A stretch of DNA of 47,572 nt from Levilactobacillus suantsaii (GCF_004115745.1 NZ_QXIL01000016.1:1-47572), one strand, 5' to 3'. Counted from the stretch's first letter, positions 15,759-24,977 are shown. Made by a program: numbers and translations. Notes: generated by a model not told the origin, from the sequence alone.

Positions 15759-17579
15759 TTACGAATCCAAATCAAACGCTCCGGCCCGGGTCCACAACCC
15801 GTTCTTCATTTGGTAATAAACGGTCTGGTGACCATTGGAGTCCGTCCGGTAAGCCCGGTGGGTAATCGTAACCCGCCGTTCTGAGATGTTAGCCGTGGTG
15901 CCCTTTTGCTTGGCTAAAAGAGAATCATCGAAGACCCGGTTGTAGACGGGGTAAATCTTCATCAGGTTTAATTCCCGGTCGTACTCTTCAGTTTCAATCT
16001 TGTCGAACTGTAAAGCCCCTTTCCGGATCCAGTACTTCGTGGTCGAGTTCTTAGAGAAACGAATTCGGTACCATTTGCCCGTATCGGCGTTGGCCCGCAT
16101 ATCCAAGTAGACCCGCTTGTTCTTGAGCTTCTTCCAGTTGAAGGTCACGATGTTCCAGTTCTTGTGCCCCCGGACATGATTGTACAGCGAGTATTTCTTG
16201 AAGTTGCTCTTCAACTGAGCGTGTTGCGTGTTCAGCCCACCATAGTACTTTTCTTCCTTGTTGGTCTGCTTACGCTTCTTTAACTTCTGGGTCGGCTTCT
16301 TTTTATCTGGTTTCATGGTCGTTTCGGTGATTGGCTTTTGGGCCGTGACCGTCGTCGTGATAGGGTCCACGACCTTGACGTCGTTATCCGTGATCTTGAT
16401 GCCCGCACTCGTCAACGGGAAGTTCCCTTGAACGAACGGAATCCCCTTCGTCTGCGTGTTGATGTCGTTATGGCTGATGTTCACGTTCGTCATCGGATTA
16501 GTCGTATCCTTGCTGTCCAAGTAAACGTACTGCTTGGTCGGGTTGACGTTGGTGAACGTGTTGTCGGTAATGTTCAAGTTCGTCATGTCATAATCCGCCT
16601 GTGAATTGTACAAGTAGATGTAGTTTCCGGATCCCAAAACGTGCTGGTTGATAAACTTGTTGCCCGTGATGTACAGGTCCGAGACACACTTGAAGTGAAT
16701 CGTAGCGACCCCGTCACCGAGAAACGGCTTCGGATCGACCACCGTGTTGTTGGTAAAGTACACGTTATGGATGATGCCGGCTTGGCCTTTCTTATAGACC
16801 GCGTGCTCCCCAATCGGGTTCGGCGCATAAGATTGGACCTGGCCGGACTCCCGGGAGACCGGTAAGAACTGGTTATTGTCGACCGTGACATCGTACGACG
16901 GTAAATTATCGTACTTGTCACCGGCCAGCTTGTGCGACATGGCTTTCTTGTTCGAGTAATCGACCTGGATGGCTTCCTTGAAGTCCATCGAACCGTTGAA
17001 TCCAGTAAAAACAGAATTCTTGACGGTCACGTTATGGCTCCCGTCAATATCAATGTAGTGTCCGGTCGGCGACTCGGCATTGTCAAAGACACAATTGTTG
17101 AATTTGACGTTTTGCGCATGGTGAATGCTTTGGACAAAGACACTCTGACCCGCGGCGGTGTTGTCCCCCTGGAAAGTCGCCCCGTTCCAGGTAATGTCGT
17201 TGATTCCACCGTTATAACCGGCTTTCGGACTCGGGTACGCGATGTTTAGGCGTTGGCCATCGGTGATCCGGAACACGGCGCCCTTATCAAACTTAAATTT
17301 TAAATTCGAATGCAGCTTGATGGTCCCCGAATTGAACACGTAAGTCCCCTTTGGCACGTGGACCGTCACTCCATCGCTGTTGGTCCACTTATTGATCATA
17401 GCCTGAAATGCCGCGTTGTTAATGGTCTTCGCATTTCCGCTCATCCCCTGGTGAACTGCATTAACTGTTGTCGATGCGTGAGCAGTCATGGGTGCGGCGA
17501 AACCGCTCCCAAAAATGGCCAGACTAAGTGCCGTCATCCCCATGGTAACGGCGGTTAGCAAATATTTTTTGCCCCTCAT
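15759..17579 (-). CDS. Secreted right-handed beta-helix protein (pectate-lyase-like fold)
   Basis: A 606-residue secreted protein from the ATG at 17579, preceded by GGAGGGG; the frame to 17603 begins upstream of that site. The signal peptide ends near MTAHAS. Residues about 60-420 are rich in the repeating pattern of parallel beta-helices (DITWNGATFQGD, NVKFNNCVFDNA, NVTVKNSVFTGF, DVTVDNNQF, NLNITDNTFTNV, NVNISHNDI). A basic linker (KKKPTQKLKKRKQTNK) leads to about 170 C-terminal residues resembling surface-layer or GW-like wall-binding modules (YYQMKNGLWTRAGAFDL). The fold is typical of polysaccharide lyases and glycosidases acting on wall or plant polymers; the substrate and catalytic residues cannot be assigned. 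Confidence 0.88.
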   Translation of the reverse strand: MRGKKYLLTAVTMGMTALSLAIFGSGFAAPMTAHASTTVNAVHQGMSGNAKTINNAAFQAMINKWTNSDGVTVHVPKGTYVFNSGTIKLHSNLKFKFDKGAVFRITDGQRLNIAYPSPKAGYNGGINDITWNGATFQGDNTAAGQSVFVQSIHHAQNVKFNNCVFDNAESPTGHYIDIDGSHNVTVKNSVFTGFNGSMDFKEAIQVDYSNKKAMSHKLAGDKYDNLPSYDVTVDNNQFLPVSRESGQVQSYAPNPIGEHAVYKKGQAGIIHNVYFTNNTVVDPKPFLGDGVATIHFKCVSDLYITGNKFINQHVLGSGNYIYLYNSQADYDMTNLNITDNTFTNVNPTKQYVYLDSKDTTNPMTNVNISHNDINTQTKGIPFVQGNFPLTSAGIKITDNDVKVVDPITTTVTAQKPITETTMKPDKKKPTQKLKKRKQTNKEEKYYGGLNTQHAQLKSNFKKYSLYNHVRGHKNWNIVTFNWKKLKNKRVYLDMRANADTGKWYRIRFSKNSTTKYWIRKGALQFDKIETEEYDRELNLMKIYPVYNRVFDDSLLAKQKGTTANISERRVTITHRAYRTDSNGHQTVYYQMKNGLWTRAGAFDLDS

Positions 17580-17749
17580 GATATCAAAAACCCCTCCATT
17601 CATAAAAATCTTTCCACGCTTTCATTATAGCGAAGACACGAAACCGTTGGGTCCTCGTAACCCAATTGTCACATGATTGAAAGATTTTAGCGATGAAGAG
17701 GTTCTCAGCTAACTCTGGTCTATTATTAAGTGAACTATTTAGTTTAAAA

Positions 17750-18133
17750 TTACATCATTTGGGCGATATCGCCATGCAGTTGGTTCAATTGGTCGACGAC
17801 TTGGCCACGAACTTGCGTGTAAACCTTGACTCCGTCTGGCGTCAGCTTCAGGTTGTGTTGGCGCCGGTCGACCTTAGAGGCGATACTTTCGATCAGCCCT
17901 GCCCGCAATAACCGGGAAATCTGCCCGGAAATCATGGATTTGGAAACGCCAATCTGGTTGGCAAATTTAGTGGATGTAAAGTCGTCCCGTTGATCAGTGA
18001 TGGCGTGTAACAAGTTAAATTGTTCCAAAGAAATCGTAATGTCCTCGGTTTTGATAGTCGTTACCGGCCGCATGATCTTCTGTAATTGGGAAAACCACTC
18101 TAAAGATTGACTCAGCTCGTTCGTTTGCGTCAT
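17750..18133 (-). CDS. MarR-family transcriptional regulator
   Basis: 127 residues, the lower end for MarR proteins. The winged-helix core is visible: TSTKFANQIGVSKSMISGQI (helix-turn-helix), RLLRAGLIES, then the wing KVDRRQHNLKLTPDG, where the D-x-R-x-x motif is conserved. Dimerisation helices at the ends are short. Cytosolic DNA-binding repressor; ligand and targets unknown. The start follows AAAGGAAG by 11 nt. No operator palindrome could be assigned, and its neighbours give no clue. Confidence 0.9.
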   Translation of the reverse strand: MTQTNELSQSLEWFSQLQKIMRPVTTIKTEDITISLEQFNLLHAITDQRDDFTSTKFANQIGVSKSMISGQISRLLRAGLIESIASKVDRRQHNLKLTPDGVKVYTQVRGQVVDQLNQLHGDIAQMM

Positions 18134-18389
18134 AGATTACTACTCTTCCTTTCAATTATGCGATTGTGGTTCTTGGAGATGTTACTATTATGACCCACTA
18201 ACCTTTTATTATAACCGTTATTTTCAGCATTTATGTTACTGTTTGATTAACAGTTTATAGCATTGCGAATGAAAACACTAGCCATCTGTCTCAATTTAAC
18301 CTGGATTTAACGTATTTTGCATCGTTGCAATCTTTTTGTAAACTTTGTATGATGACCCTAAGTATTTACCCTGAATCGAGGAGGACCCT
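18134..18389. other. Divergent intergenic region between marR-type and HAD genes
   Basis: A 256-bp AT-rich region. GAGGAGG immediately before 18390 is the ribosome-binding site of the HAD gene. TTGCAA near 18326 and TATGAT 17 nt on could be its promoter. No further feature seen. Confidence 0.4.
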
Positions 18390-19208
18390 ATGCCAACTAT
18401 CAAACTGATTGCAACTGATGTCGACGGCACCTTTTTGACCACCAAGCGAACTTACGATCACGCACGTTTTGCGCGGCAACTGCAACGCCTGCAAGCCGCT
18501 AACATTCGTTTTGTGGTGGCTAGTGGCAACCACTTAGGCCACTTACAACACGTGTTTGCTCCCACGCCGGCCGTGCAGACTTTCATCGCCGAAAACGGCG
18601 CCCTAATCGTCGACCACGACCAAACGTTGTTCGCCGATCCGATTCCGTTGCCCATCGTGCGCGACGTGGTGCGAGCCATCTTAACAGACCCCACCCTTCG
18701 CCCGCAAATCTTCCGGCTGTCCGGGGCACACGGGACCTACATTGCCAAAAACGACCACACTGACGCCCAAGCGTCACAGGACTATTACGTCAACAATCCC
18801 GTCTTGGTCGATGACCTTCTGACCGTTGATGATACGATTTATAAGCTCAACGGTGAATGGCCCGACCAGGACAGTAAGGCCCAAGCAGCGACCCTCAACG
18901 CTCGCTTTCCCCACCAGATTCACGCCGTGGCCAGTGGCTTTGGCAGCATCGATATCATCGCCCCGCACATCAACAAGGCCGTGGGACTCACCAAGTTGGC
19001 ACAGGCCTGGGGCATCGCGCCCAGTGAAATCGCTGCTTTTGGGGACAACGATAACGACCTCGAAATGGTCCGTCACGTAGGCTTAGGCGTCGCCATGCGC
19101 AACGGTACGGCGACCATCAAAGAAGCCGCCAACCTCATCACCCCGACGGATAACGACCATGACGGCGTGCTCAATGTGATTGACGCTATTCTAAATCAAC
19201 AAGTTTAA
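18390..19208 (+). CDS. Cof-type HAD-superfamily phosphatase
   Basis: 272 residues, the normal length for the Cof/YwpJ-type class IIB HAD hydrolases. Motif I is ATDVDGTFL (both aspartates present), motif II lies in FVVASGNH, and motif IV is AFGDNDNDLEMV. The C2 cap lies between about residues 85 and 190. The group dephosphorylates sugar phosphates, flavin or pyridoxal phosphates in the cytosol; the substrate cannot be told from sequence. The start is ATG 18390 after GAGGAGG. It is monocistronic, convergent with the hydrolase gene and shares its terminator. Confidence 0.93.
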   Translation: MPTIKLIATDVDGTFLTTKRTYDHARFARQLQRLQAANIRFVVASGNHLGHLQHVFAPTPAVQTFIAENGALIVDHDQTLFADPIPLPIVRDVVRAILTDPTLRPQIFRLSGAHGTYIAKNDHTDAQASQDYYVNNPVLVDDLLTVDDTIYKLNGEWPDQDSKAQAATLNARFPHQIHAVASGFGSIDIIAPHINKAVGLTKLAQAWGIAPSEIAAFGDNDNDLEMVRHVGLGVAMRNGTATIKEAANLITPTDNDHDGVLNVIDAILNQQV

Positions 19209-19216
19209 CCAAACCT

Positions 19217-19255
19217 AAACGGCGGCTAGGACTAAAAGTCCTAGTCGTTTTGTTT
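19217..19255. terminator. Bidirectional terminator between HAD and hydrolase genes
   Basis: CTAGGACT (19226-19233) pairs with AGTCCTAG (19237-19244), flanked by AAAC and GTTTTGTTT. It overlaps the end of the hydrolase gene. Confidence 0.75.
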
Positions 19256-20059
19256 GGGTGCCCATAATAAACGGGCAATCAGTTGTCGGGCAATCCGAGC
19301 GGAGTGCAGGCGGCTGTGGCCCAACCCAGCCAGGGGGTACTCGGCGTAGCGCAACGGGCTCCCCGCCACGACTGGACGTAAGGCCCGCGCCTGGCGCACC
19401 GGAACTTCCCCGTCAGTTTTCCGCCCGGCTAGGAAGCCGTAGACGTTATGGATCTCGGCGCCGGCATTGGCCCAGAGGTTTCCCCGCCACCGCCAGAGTC
19501 GCCGGTAAGCCGGGTCCGGGACGTGCAGGTCCCCACTCTCATCGACCGGCGTCCCTAATAGGACCAGCCGGTTCAACCGGAGCAACTGCGGGTCCGCCCC
19601 GTCGCGTAATAGGCTTTGGACCATCGCACTGCCGCCCCACGAGTGGGCCACCGCGTTATAGGTCGTGATGCCGTAATGCTGGCGCAGCGCCCGCAAGATC
19701 TGTGTGATCCAGCGAATCTGGTGCTGATAACCTTGCGTAAGATTGCGGTCGAACAAGACCTGAATCGTCGGGTTCTCCGCGGCTCCCGTCCAGGTGCCGG
19801 TAAAGTGCAAGCGACCGCGATAATCCACGCGCACCGTCAGAACCTTGCTGGCATACCCGTGCCGGGCGAACCACCGGAGCATCCCGTTATAGGTCCACGC
19901 GTTGCCGCCCCATCCCGGAATAAACAGGGTCGGAACGGCCGACGCCACCTGAAGACCGCGTGATGACCGGTGTAACGGCCGAATCGCGCGGCGACTGAAC
20001 CAATGATAACTGAACCAGCCGCCCAAAAGTACGGGTAGCCAACGTCTTATCCTTATCAT
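19241..20059 (-). CDS. Alpha/beta hydrolase, DUF915-like, membrane-anchored
   Basis: 272 residues from the ATG at 20059, 8 nt after AGGAGGG. A basic N-terminus and hydrophobic segment (RRWLPVLLGGWFSYHWF) suggest a membrane anchor or signal. The hydrolase core shows the oxyanion segment FIPGWGGNAWTYN, the nucleophile elbow AHSWGG and the late histidine in LAGLGHSRLH. The acid is probably in GRKTDGEVPV. This matches the lactobacillar DUF915 family of cell-surface hydrolases; the other member is at 44808. Substrate unknown. The gene is Arg- and GC-rich compared with the surface island. Confidence 0.85.
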   Translation of the reverse strand: MIRIRRWLPVLLGGWFSYHWFSRRAIRPLHRSSRGLQVASAVPTLFIPGWGGNAWTYNGMLRWFARHGYASKVLTVRVDYRGRLHFTGTWTGAAENPTIQVLFDRNLTQGYQHQIRWITQILRALRQHYGITTYNAVAHSWGGSAMVQSLLRDGADPQLLRLNRLVLLGTPVDESGDLHVPDPAYRRLWRWRGNLWANAGAEIHNVYGFLAGRKTDGEVPVRQARALRPVVAGSPLRYAEYPLAGLGHSRLHSARIARQLIARLLWAPKQND

Positions 20060-20262
20060 CCGGCACCCTCCTAAACTCATCCATTATGCCAGTTTTTTAA
20101 ATTGTACACAAGCTAAGCTTTTCGGCTTGGTGGCCATTTTCCCGCTTAAACGTCATTTATAAAATTCATCTGGATAAATTTATTTTCGGTCAAATGGCTA
20201 AAATCACTGAAATAAGGGCCCCTTCAAGACCGGTTCACCCCCGGCAGCCGCCCGAAAAGCGT

Positions 20263-20291
20263 TTGACAATTATACGGACAAAAAATAGAAT
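20263..20291 (+). promoter_or_regulatory. Strong sigma-A promoter of galM
   Basis: TTGACA (20263-20268), a 17-nt spacer, and TAGAAT (20286-20291). The -35 is perfect and the -10 has one mismatch. Confidence 0.85.
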
Positions 20292-20301
20292 AGATATAAT
20301 T

Positions 20302-20317
20302 ATGAAACCGCTTTAAC
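20302..20317 (+). promoter_or_regulatory. cre-like or LacI-family operator in the galM leader
   Basis: ATGAAACCGCTTTAAC follows the catabolite-responsive consensus WTGNAANCGNWNNCW except near its last bases. It lies at the transcription start downstream of the -10, a position that gives CcpA repression. A dedicated LacI-type regulator is an alternative reader. Confidence 0.55.
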
Positions 20318-20347
20318 AATTTAAACTTACAGAATCGAGGAACGTTT

Positions 20348-21379
20348 ATGCAAACAACTACCAGTCAATGGGATACGTATCAGGGCCAAGCCGTCACGCA
20401 ATACGAAATTGAAAACGCTAACGGCGTTAAGTTAGCCGTCCTCAGTTGGGGCGCGACCCTGCACAAGTTATTGGTCCCCAGTGCCAAGGGGGAGCATAAT
20501 TTGGTGTTATCCTACCATAAAATGGCCCACTACCTAGATAATCCCTTTTACGTTTGCATGGGGATTGGCCGAACCGGTGGCCGAATCACCCGCGGGACGG
20601 CCAAGATTGGCGATCAGACCTACCATCTCGACCCTAACGAAGGCCAAAACACCCTCCATGGAGGCCCCCACGGCTTCAACACAGTCAATTGGGACGGCAC
20701 CATCGATGACAGTGACCCGGACCTGGCCAAGATCAGCCTGACCCACACTTTCAAGAGCACCGACGATTCCTACCCCGGTGATTTGACTGCTAAGATTGTT
20801 TGGACACTGGACCAGCACGACCAGATTACGTTGACCTTTAGTGGGACCGCCACGGCAACGACCCTGTTCAACCCAACGGCCCACTTGTACTTCAATCTCA
20901 GTGACGACCCGTTGGTCACCGGTCAGACGCTGCAAGTCAACAGTCACGAACACCTAGAGCTCAACAGCGAGAAGTTGCCGACCGGGAAGTTCTTGCCTGT
21001 GGCCGATACGCCGTACGATTTCAGCGATGGCCAAAACTTAGGCCAGGCGATCCGCGGTCTCCAGGACATCCCCGAAAAGGGCTTTGACGATGTTTACCAC
21101 GTGGTTCCGAGTTCCAACGATACCATCGCCAAGTTGACGGACCCGACCAGCAAGCGCACCGTCACCATCAAGTCGCCGCGCAACGGGCTCGTGGTCTTCA
21201 CTGCTAACTCGTTTGATGCCAACTTGAAACTGGCCACTGGTTCCGGCCAGCCTTACATGGGGGTCGCCCTAGAACCCCAGACGTTACCGGATACCATGAA
21301 CCACCCCGACTTTGGCGACGTGACGCTGCCTGCCGGTCAGACCCAAAGCTATCAAATCACTTATGATTTAACTTACTAA
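20348..21379 (+). CDS. galM: Aldose 1-epimerase (galactose mutarotase)
   Basis: 343 residues, the normal length. The enzyme interconverts alpha and beta anomers of galactose, glucose and, in maltose-phosphorylase organisms, helps feed released sugars to kinases. The catalytic features are visible: [10 protein letters not shown] and NTLHGG around the first histidine, [11 protein letters not shown] around the second, and the general-base glutamate in [12 protein letters not shown]. The start at 20348 follows GAGGAACG. It is monocistronic with a strong promoter and a cre-like site, next to the rpsN and maltose genes. Confidence 0.95.
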   Translation: MQTTTSQWDTYQGQAVTQYEIENANGVKLAVLSWGATLHKLLVPSAKGEHNLVLSYHKMAHYLDNPFYVCMGIGRTGGRITRGTAKIGDQTYHLDPNEGQNTLHGGPHGFNTVNWDGTIDDSDPDLAKISLTHTFKSTDDSYPGDLTAKIVWTLDQHDQITLTFSGTATATTLFNPTAHLYFNLSDDPLVTGQTLQVNSHEHLELNSEKLPTGKFLPVADTPYDFSDGQNLGQAIRGLQDIPEKGFDDVYHVVPSSNDTIAKLTDPTSKRTVTIKSPRNGLVVFTANSFDANLKLATGSGQPYMGVALEPQTLPDTMNHPDFGDVTLPAGQTQSYQITYDLTY

Positions 21380-21387
21380 ACCACGCG

Positions 21388-21426
21388 AAAACGCCCTCCC
21401 CAATCCTCAGTTGCGGGGGCGTTTTT
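21388..21426 (+). terminator. galM terminator
   Basis: AAAACGCC with CCC pairs with GGG and GGCGTTTTT, directly after the galM stop. Confidence 0.8.
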
Positions 21427-21441
21427 GGCTGGGGACCCGGG

Positions 21442-21470
21442 TTGACACTAAATACCCCCTATGGTACATT
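21442..21470 (+). promoter_or_regulatory. rpsN promoter
   Basis: TTGACA (21442-21447), a 17-nt spacer and TACATT (21465-21470). Confidence 0.8.
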
Positions 21471-21472
21471 GT

Positions 21473-21494
21473 AAAACGTAACGATTACTATTTT
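21473..21494 (+). promoter_or_regulatory. Zur-like operator over the rpsN transcription start
   Basis: AAAACGTAACGATTACTATT (21473-21492) and two more T bases make an imperfect inverted repeat (AAAACGTAA with TTACTATTTT). It is close to the Gram-positive Zur box core CGTAATnATTACG. It lies just downstream of the -10, where bound Zur would block initiation. Confidence 0.6.
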
Positions 21495-21512
21495 GAGGAA
21501 AGGAGCCTTACT

Positions 21513-21782
21513 ATGGCAAAGAAGTCTAAGATTGCAAAGGAAAAGAAGATTGAAGCGACCGTCGAAAAGTACGCGACTAAGCGCGCCGAACTCAAGGCAG
21601 CGGGCGATTACGCCGGCTTAGCCAAGCTTCCCCGCAACGCCTCGCCGGTCCGCATTCATCATCGTGACCACCTCGACGGGCGGCCACACGCCTACATGCG
21701 TAAGTTCGGGTTATCCCGGTTGAACTTCCGCGAATTGGCCCACAAGGGTCAGATCCCAGGCGTCAGAAAGGCGAGCTGGTAG
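21513..21782 (+). CDS. rpsN: Small ribosomal subunit protein S14, zinc-independent form
   Basis: 89 residues, the length of the long C-minus S14; the start is ATG 21513 after AGGAAAGGAG. The protein begins [12 protein letters not shown] and ends [11 protein letters not shown], both typical of S14. It contains no cysteine, so the zinc-ribbon CxxC pairs of the short zinc form are absent. It replaces zinc S14 in the 30S subunit during zinc limitation, and the Zur-like site in its promoter fits that role. It is monocistronic, followed by hairpins and a perfect terminator. Confidence 0.95.
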   Translation: MAKKSKIAKEKKIEATVEKYATKRAELKAAGDYAGLAKLPRNASPVRIHHRDHLDGRPHAYMRKFGLSRLNFRELAHKGQIPGVRKASW

Positions 21783-21798
21783 ACCAGCCGTTCCCGTG

Positions 21799-21859
21799 AC
21801 CGACGGGGGGATTGCCCCGTCGGTGTTGTGACCTTACCCAACGGTGTTGCTGAGGTCAC
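21799..21859. other. Two tandem hairpins downstream of rpsN
   Basis: CCGACGGGG pairs with CCCCGTCGG (about 21800-21823) and GTGACCT (21828-21834) with AGGTCAC (21853-21859). They lie between the rpsN stop and its terminator and may protect the 3' end. Confidence 0.5.
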
Positions 21860-21880
21860 ACTTAACCCCAAATAACCTTT

Positions 21881-21910
21881 AAGGCAGAGACCGCGGTCCC
21901 TGCCTTTTTT
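21881..21910 (+). terminator. rpsN terminator
   Basis: AAGGCAGAGACC (21881-21892) pairs with GGTCCCTGCCTT (one mismatch) and is followed by T6. Confidence 0.93.
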
Positions 21911-21918
21911 CTGGGCAT

Positions 21919-21947
21919 TTGACAGCCCCCTATCCCTTTTATAGACT
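21919..21947 (+). promoter_or_regulatory. Promoter of the hypothetical gene at 21987
   Basis: TTGACA (21919-21924), a 17-nt spacer and TAGACT (21942-21947). Confidence 0.6.
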
Positions 21948-21986
21948 AAGATTAAATCTGATTTTTTAAAGGAGTTCTCTAAACTC

Positions 21987-22502
21987 ATGCAAGTTGAATC
22001 CATTGGTTGGGCCTTCGACGTCTTACAGGCCGACGCCTTAGACGACAGCTACCCGCGCATCGAGGCCCTCTTCGTGGGGCGAACGCCGGCGGTGGCCTAC
22101 GACGCCCAGAACCAACCCAAGTTTAACCGGACCATCGAACGCCGGCTCAAGGCCTTAGAACGCGATTTACGACACAAGCATCAAGCCGATTTATCCACCC
22201 TGGGCAGTGCCGACTTGGCCCAAAATGCGCTGATCATCCAGCGCTTAGTCACCGATTACAGCAACCAGCTCAGAGCCCAGATCCTGGTCCCGGCTCAGCT
22301 CGACCTCGAAAGTTTGACGCTGGCCGGCGAGTGGCCGCTGTTCTGGAACGAACGGGCTCCGTTGGTGCGGCAAAAGGCCCAGAGCCAAACACCGATGCCG
22401 CTGAACCCGACGCCCCAAACTAGCCAACCGACTACGCCCCAACCGGCTGACCATCACCATCCGGATACCCCCAATGGGGGTGCCACCTATACGCCGGTCT
22501 AA
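21987..22502 (+). CDS. Hypothetical cytosolic protein with proline-rich tail
   Basis: 171 residues, not recognised. Residues 1-125 look like a globular, mostly helical domain (ERRLKALERDLRHKHQADL, then NALIIQRLVTDYSNQLRAQI) with no signal peptide or membrane segment. Residues 130-171 are Pro/Thr/Gln-rich with a DHHHPD stretch and probably disordered. The ribosome-binding site AAAGGAG is 12 nt before the ATG, longer than usual. The gene has its own promoter and a strong terminator, so it is probably expressed. No function inferred. Confidence 0.75.
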   Translation: MQVESIGWAFDVLQADALDDSYPRIEALFVGRTPAVAYDAQNQPKFNRTIERRLKALERDLRHKHQADLSTLGSADLAQNALIIQRLVTDYSNQLRAQILVPAQLDLESLTLAGEWPLFWNERAPLVRQKAQSQTPMPLNPTPQTSQPTTPQPADHHHPDTPNGGATYTPV

Positions 22503-22514
22503 TGACTGGACACT

Positions 22515-22560
22515 AAAATGGACTGCTTGCGGCATCAATTGTCGTAAGCAGTCCATTTTT
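22515..22560. terminator. Bidirectional terminator between the hypothetical gene and malP
   Basis: AAAATGGACTGCTT (22515-22528) pairs with AAGCAGTCCATTTT, followed by T/A runs on either side. Confidence 0.93.
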
Positions 22561-22597
22561 AGTAACTCATTTTTTAGCGCACTCCTCCAAGGTCGCC

Positions 22598-24874
22598 TTA
22601 CCCTTCGGCCACCACGTCCGTGGTGAGGGTCACGTTCTTCCCCGCGACATCAATAGTCAAGGGGTCCCCACTCAAGAGCTTGAAGTGGTTGCCAGATTTG
22701 TCGACCGTGACTTCGACCAAGCGACCGCGGAAGACCTGCCGGAACGAGAAACTCTGCCAAGTTTTTGGCAAGAACGGCGCGTAGTGCAGTTGACCGTTAC
22801 GGACCCGCATGCCCGCAAAGCCTTGAACCACCGCAATCCAGCCCCCGGTCATGGCCGTGATGTGCAGGCCATCCGTGGTGTCATTGTTGTAGTTGTCCAG
22901 ATCCAACCGCGCCGTGCGTTCGTAAAGTTCCACGGCCTTGTCTTCGTAGTGTAAGTCGGACGCCAAGACGGAGTGGATAGCCGGCGATAGACTCGATTCA
23001 TGGACCGTCAAAGGTTCGTAGAAGTCGAAGTTGGCCTTCTTCTGTTCTGGGGTGTAGTCGTCGATGAAGTCCCAGATACCTTGCAGAACGTCGCCTTGCT
23101 TGATGTACGGCGACCGCAGGATCTTATCCCAAGACCAGTGCTGGTTGATAGGCCGTTGGTCTTCGGGAATCGAACTGGCTGGTTCGATGTCCTTGTCCAA
23201 GAAGCCATCGTGTTGGACGAAGATGTTCAAATCCTTGTCATATGGCAGATACATTCGGTTGACGATGTCTTGCCACTGGGCCTTTTCGTCTGCTGAAACG
23301 GCCAGGTCTTTGGCCACATCGGCGTCGACTTGGTCCAAGATTTCCAGCGTGTACTTCAACGTCCACTGGGCCAACATGTTGGTGTACCAGTTGTTGTCGA
23401 CGTTGTTTTCGTACTCGTCGGGTCCCGTGACCCCGTGGATCATGTACTGGTTATGGCGCTTGCTGAAGTGGACCCGGTCCTCCCAGAAGCGTGACATCTC
23501 GGTCAAGACCTTGGCACCTTGGTGTAAGACGTAGGAGGTGTCGCCAGTGTAACGGGTGTAGTTGTAAATCGCAAAGGCAATGTCGCCGTTACGGTGGATT
23601 TCTTCAAACGTGATTTCCCATTCGTTGTGGCATTCGATACCATCGAAGGTGACCATCGGGAACAAGGCCCCCTTCAGTCCCTGTTCCTTGGCGTTGACGT
23701 AGGCCCCTGGCAGTTGATTGTACCGGTACATCAACAGGTTGCGAGTGACTTTCGGGTCGGTGATGCCCAGGTAGACGGGGAAGGCAAAGGCTTCGGTGTC
23801 CCAATAAGTCGCACCGCCGTATTTCTCACCGGTAAAACCCTTGGGCCCGATGTTCAGCCGCGAATCTTCGCCGTAGTAGGTCGAGAACAATTGGAAAAGG
23901 TTGAAGCGAATCCCCTGTTGTGATTCATCGTCACCGGTGATTTCCACGTCGGACTTTTCCCAACGTTGCGCCCAGATCTTGGTGTGGGCACTCAATAAAT
24001 CGGCATAACTGATTTTAGCGACCTGGTCACTCAATTGATCCATCGCCTGGGTCAACTCAGCTTGACTGCCGTAATCCCGCGACGTAACCACGATGACTCG
24101 CTTTTCAAGACTGGTGCTGGTCTCAGGCGCCAAAGTGCCTTGATAGGCCATGGCGACTTCTTTGTCGTTCGGTTGGTCCACGGCCACGTTGGCCAAATCG
24201 GTCACGACCCGCATCTCCATGCCGGAAGTGAACTGAGGCGTGCCAAACGGGTTCGGCGTGGTCTTAGCCACGACGCTGCCCCGGTCGGCCTGCTGGTCAG
24301 TGGCCAGCACGTCCCAGAAGCGTTCGTCGTAGTTGGCCTCTTCGTTCTTGACGTCGGCATCGATGGCCGGTAAGAGCTTAACCGTGATGTCCTGAGCACC
24401 TAGGTTTTTAATCGTAACCTTTTGGACGGACAGCTCCTTTTGGGCGACACTCAAGAAGCGCTCGAAGGTCAAAGCGACCTTGGTGGCCCCACGGTCAAGG
24501 GTGAACGACCGGGTCAAGACGGCCCGGTGCATGTCCAGGTCTAAGTTGAAATCACTGATCTTGTCTTGCGCCAAATCGACCCGTTGCCCATCGATTTCAA
24601 TGGGTAACTTGATGAAGTTGACCGCGTTGACGACCTTGCCGAAGTACTTGGGGTAGCCGTTCTTCCACCAGCCAACCCGCGTCTTGTCCGGATACCAGAC
24701 ACCGCCCAAATAGATACCTTGGAGTGAATCGCCGCTGTACTCTTCTTCGAAGTCGCCACGCATGCCCATGTAGCCGTTCCCCAGACTAGTCATCGACTCT
24801 TGCAGTCGTTTGTCTTGAGGGTCGAAGGTGTGCGTGCTGACGTTCCAGGGTTGCACCTCAAAAATCCGTTTCAT
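22598..24874 (-). CDS. malP: Maltose phosphorylase (GH65)
   Basis: 758 residues, the full GH65 phosphorylase length. It splits maltose with phosphate into beta-glucose-1-phosphate and glucose in the cytosol. From memory the sequence is very close to the structurally known L. brevis enzyme from the first residues (MKRIFEVQPWN, ESMTSLGNGYMGMRGDFEE). The catalytic acid is the glutamate in HGVTGPDEYENN, roughly residue 485. Phosphate-side residues lie in THSSLSPAIHS-like HESSLSPAIHS. The (alpha/alpha)6 barrel and C-terminal beta sheet are complete. It lies 103 bp downstream of malT with a hairpin between, so it is probably in one operon. The usual partner gene for beta-phosphoglucomutase is not in this cluster. 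Confidence 0.97.
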   Translation of the reverse strand: MKRIFEVQPWNVSTHTFDPQDKRLQESMTSLGNGYMGMRGDFEEEYSGDSLQGIYLGGVWYPDKTRVGWWKNGYPKYFGKVVNAVNFIKLPIEIDGQRVDLAQDKISDFNLDLDMHRAVLTRSFTLDRGATKVALTFERFLSVAQKELSVQKVTIKNLGAQDITVKLLPAIDADVKNEEANYDERFWDVLATDQQADRGSVVAKTTPNPFGTPQFTSGMEMRVVTDLANVAVDQPNDKEVAMAYQGTLAPETSTSLEKRVIVVTSRDYGSQAELTQAMDQLSDQVAKISYADLLSAHTKIWAQRWEKSDVEITGDDESQQGIRFNLFQLFSTYYGEDSRLNIGPKGFTGEKYGGATYWDTEAFAFPVYLGITDPKVTRNLLMYRYNQLPGAYVNAKEQGLKGALFPMVTFDGIECHNEWEITFEEIHRNGDIAFAIYNYTRYTGDTSYVLHQGAKVLTEMSRFWEDRVHFSKRHNQYMIHGVTGPDEYENNVDNNWYTNMLAQWTLKYTLEILDQVDADVAKDLAVSADEKAQWQDIVNRMYLPYDKDLNIFVQHDGFLDKDIEPASSIPEDQRPINQHWSWDKILRSPYIKQGDVLQGIWDFIDDYTPEQKKANFDFYEPLTVHESSLSPAIHSVLASDLHYEDKAVELYERTARLDLDNYNNDTTDGLHITAMTGGWIAVVQGFAGMRVRNGQLHYAPFLPKTWQSFSFRQVFRGRLVEVTVDKSGNHFKLLSGDPLTIDVAGKNVTLTTDVVAEG

Positions 24875-24932
24875 GGTAAAAAACTCCCTTTCGTAAAATC
24901 ATGTTAGCGTCAAAAGTCAAATTGAACACAGA

Positions 24933-24965
24933 ATCCACAACGTTGAAGGACCTCGCGTTGTGGAT
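24933..24965 (-). other. 10-bp perfect hairpin between malT and malP
   Basis: ATCCACAACG (24933-24942) pairs with CGTTGTGGAT (24956-24965). No U-run follows on the minus strand, so it is more likely a processing or stability element than a terminator. Confidence 0.6.
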
Positions 24966-24977
24966 TGTGGTCGGCGT

